A DNA stretch of 11,753 bases, taken from contig JALWLM010000391.1 in the NCBI GenBank assembly GCA_027084145.1, forward strand, positions 1 through 11,753, in the 5' to 3' direction. The translations under genes and the position numbers were made by a program. Under the pieces are notes generated by a model. The model had not been told where the DNA came from and made no database searches. It saw only the letters and a program-made list of their open reading frames with translations. Source of the DNA: Crocinitomicaceae bacterium (GTDB lineage: Bacteria > Bacteroidota > Bacteroidia > Flavobacteriales_D > Crocinitomicaceae). This document shows, in pieces, positions 11,604 through 11,753 of this stretch. Positions within the stretch are counted from its first letter, which is position 1; each line of letters starts with the position of its first letter.

Positions 11604-11753
11604 TTATAAAAAAGTCTTAATGATTAAAAAAGCTAAAAATGAAAAAGAAAAAAACAAAAATAAGGTTTTAAAGAATGGATCCTTTTTTTTAACAATTATT
11701 TTTTCTACCGGGACTTTTATTTTTTTTATGATGGTATCTCGGATGGTGTCAAT
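11604..11753 (-). CDS. tail-anchored membrane protein, C-terminal end (partial)
   Basis: The minus-strand frame is open from the window edge to TAA at 11604-11606, giving 49 residues. It reads DTIRDTIIKKIKVPVEKIIV with alternating hydrophobic and charged residues, then KKKDPFFK and a C-terminal hydrophobic helix (FLFFSFSFLAFLII) ending KTFL. The layout is the same tail-anchored plan as several genes downstream, which supports it as coding. A plus-strand frame over the same bases is also open, so the call is tentative. About 90 bases separate it from the next gene. Confidence 0.5.
   Translation of the reverse strand: MDTIRDTIIKKIKVPVEKIIVKKKDPFFKTLFLFFSFSFLAFLIIKTFL

Larger units (their letters stand above)
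4194..11753. mobile_element. integrated element, probable tailless membrane-containing prophage (right end not in window)
   Basis: The element starts at the 3' end of tRNA-Phe, with a tyrosine recombinase pointing away from the tRNA and a facing minus-strand operon of about 16 small genes. Content includes a small capsid candidate, at least ten proteins with a single or double membrane helix, a GH108 lysozyme, a peptidoglycan-binding protein, a permuted NlpC/P60-type hydrolase, holin-like peptides and a discoidin-domain spike candidate. No gene for a portal, large terminase, tail tube, sheath or tape measure appears. Together this suggests a tailless phage with an internal lipid membrane rather than a tailed prophage or an integrative conjugative element. 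The replication and packaging module and the far att site are outside the window, so completeness cannot be judged. Confidence 0.75.

Noticed and set aside
11620..11753. Plus-strand frame from ATG 11620 to the window edge, lysine-rich head plus hydrophobic segment
   Set aside because: It is antisense to a minus-strand frame that fits operon direction and topology. The AT-rich, A-run sequence gives Lys/Phe-rich translations on both strands. Kept only as an alternative.
4194..11753. Integrative conjugative element or tailed prophage
   Set aside because: No relaxase, Tra, T4SS, portal, large terminase or tail genes are visible. The far end is unseen, so this is provisional.
1..11753. CRISPR array, rRNA, insertion sequence or long tandem repeats
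   Set aside because: No regularly spaced direct repeats, rRNA signatures or DDE transposase frames were found by eye.

Overview
The window looks like the chromosome of a low-GC Bacteroidota bacterium, probably a flavobacterium-like lineage. The evidence is the AT-rich sequence, lipoprotein signals ending in Cys-Arg-Lys-Asp, the Bacteroidota-type promoter box TATCTTTG seen twice, and a Bacteroidota-type integrase. It falls into two parts that meet at a tRNA-Phe gene.

Host part (1-4193, all on +). It opens with the tail of a DegT/DnrJ-type sugar aminotransferase and an initiating sugar-phosphate transferase, the edge of a surface-polysaccharide cluster. A two-gene copper operon follows: an MbnP-like lipoprotein and a di-haem MbnH/MauG-type peroxidase. 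Next come a 477-aa conserved protein of uncertain function and tRNA-Phe(GAA) with a clear promoter and a downstream terminator.

Mobile part (about 4194 to beyond 11753). A tyrosine recombinase on + sits directly after the tRNA. Facing it is a tightly packed minus-strand operon of about 16 small genes with overlaps or gaps of a few bases. From upstream to downstream it holds: a partial tail-anchored protein, a 52-aa membrane peptide, a 253-aa candidate major capsid protein followed by a strong terminator, four consecutive small proteins each ending in a hydrophobic helix and a basic tail, an N-anchored protein with an annexin-like domain, two holin-like proteins, a membrane-anchored GH108 lysozyme, a membrane-anchored peptidoglycan-binding protein, a 39-aa membrane peptide, a discoidin-domain spike candidate, a helical unknown and a permuted NlpC/P60-type hydrolase.

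There is no portal, large terminase, tail tube, sheath or tape-measure gene. Many single-helix membrane proteins, anchored wall-degrading enzymes and one small capsid candidate suggest a prophage of a tailless phage with an internal membrane (PM2/FLiP-like in style), integrated at tRNA-Phe. The packaging or replication genes and the far attachment site would lie beyond 11753. No stretch over 300 bases lacks a gene; the longest, 4194-4432, holds the terminator and the 5' part of the integrase frame. Four genes shorter than 60 codons were found by hand translation: 38, 39 and 52 aa, and one partial.
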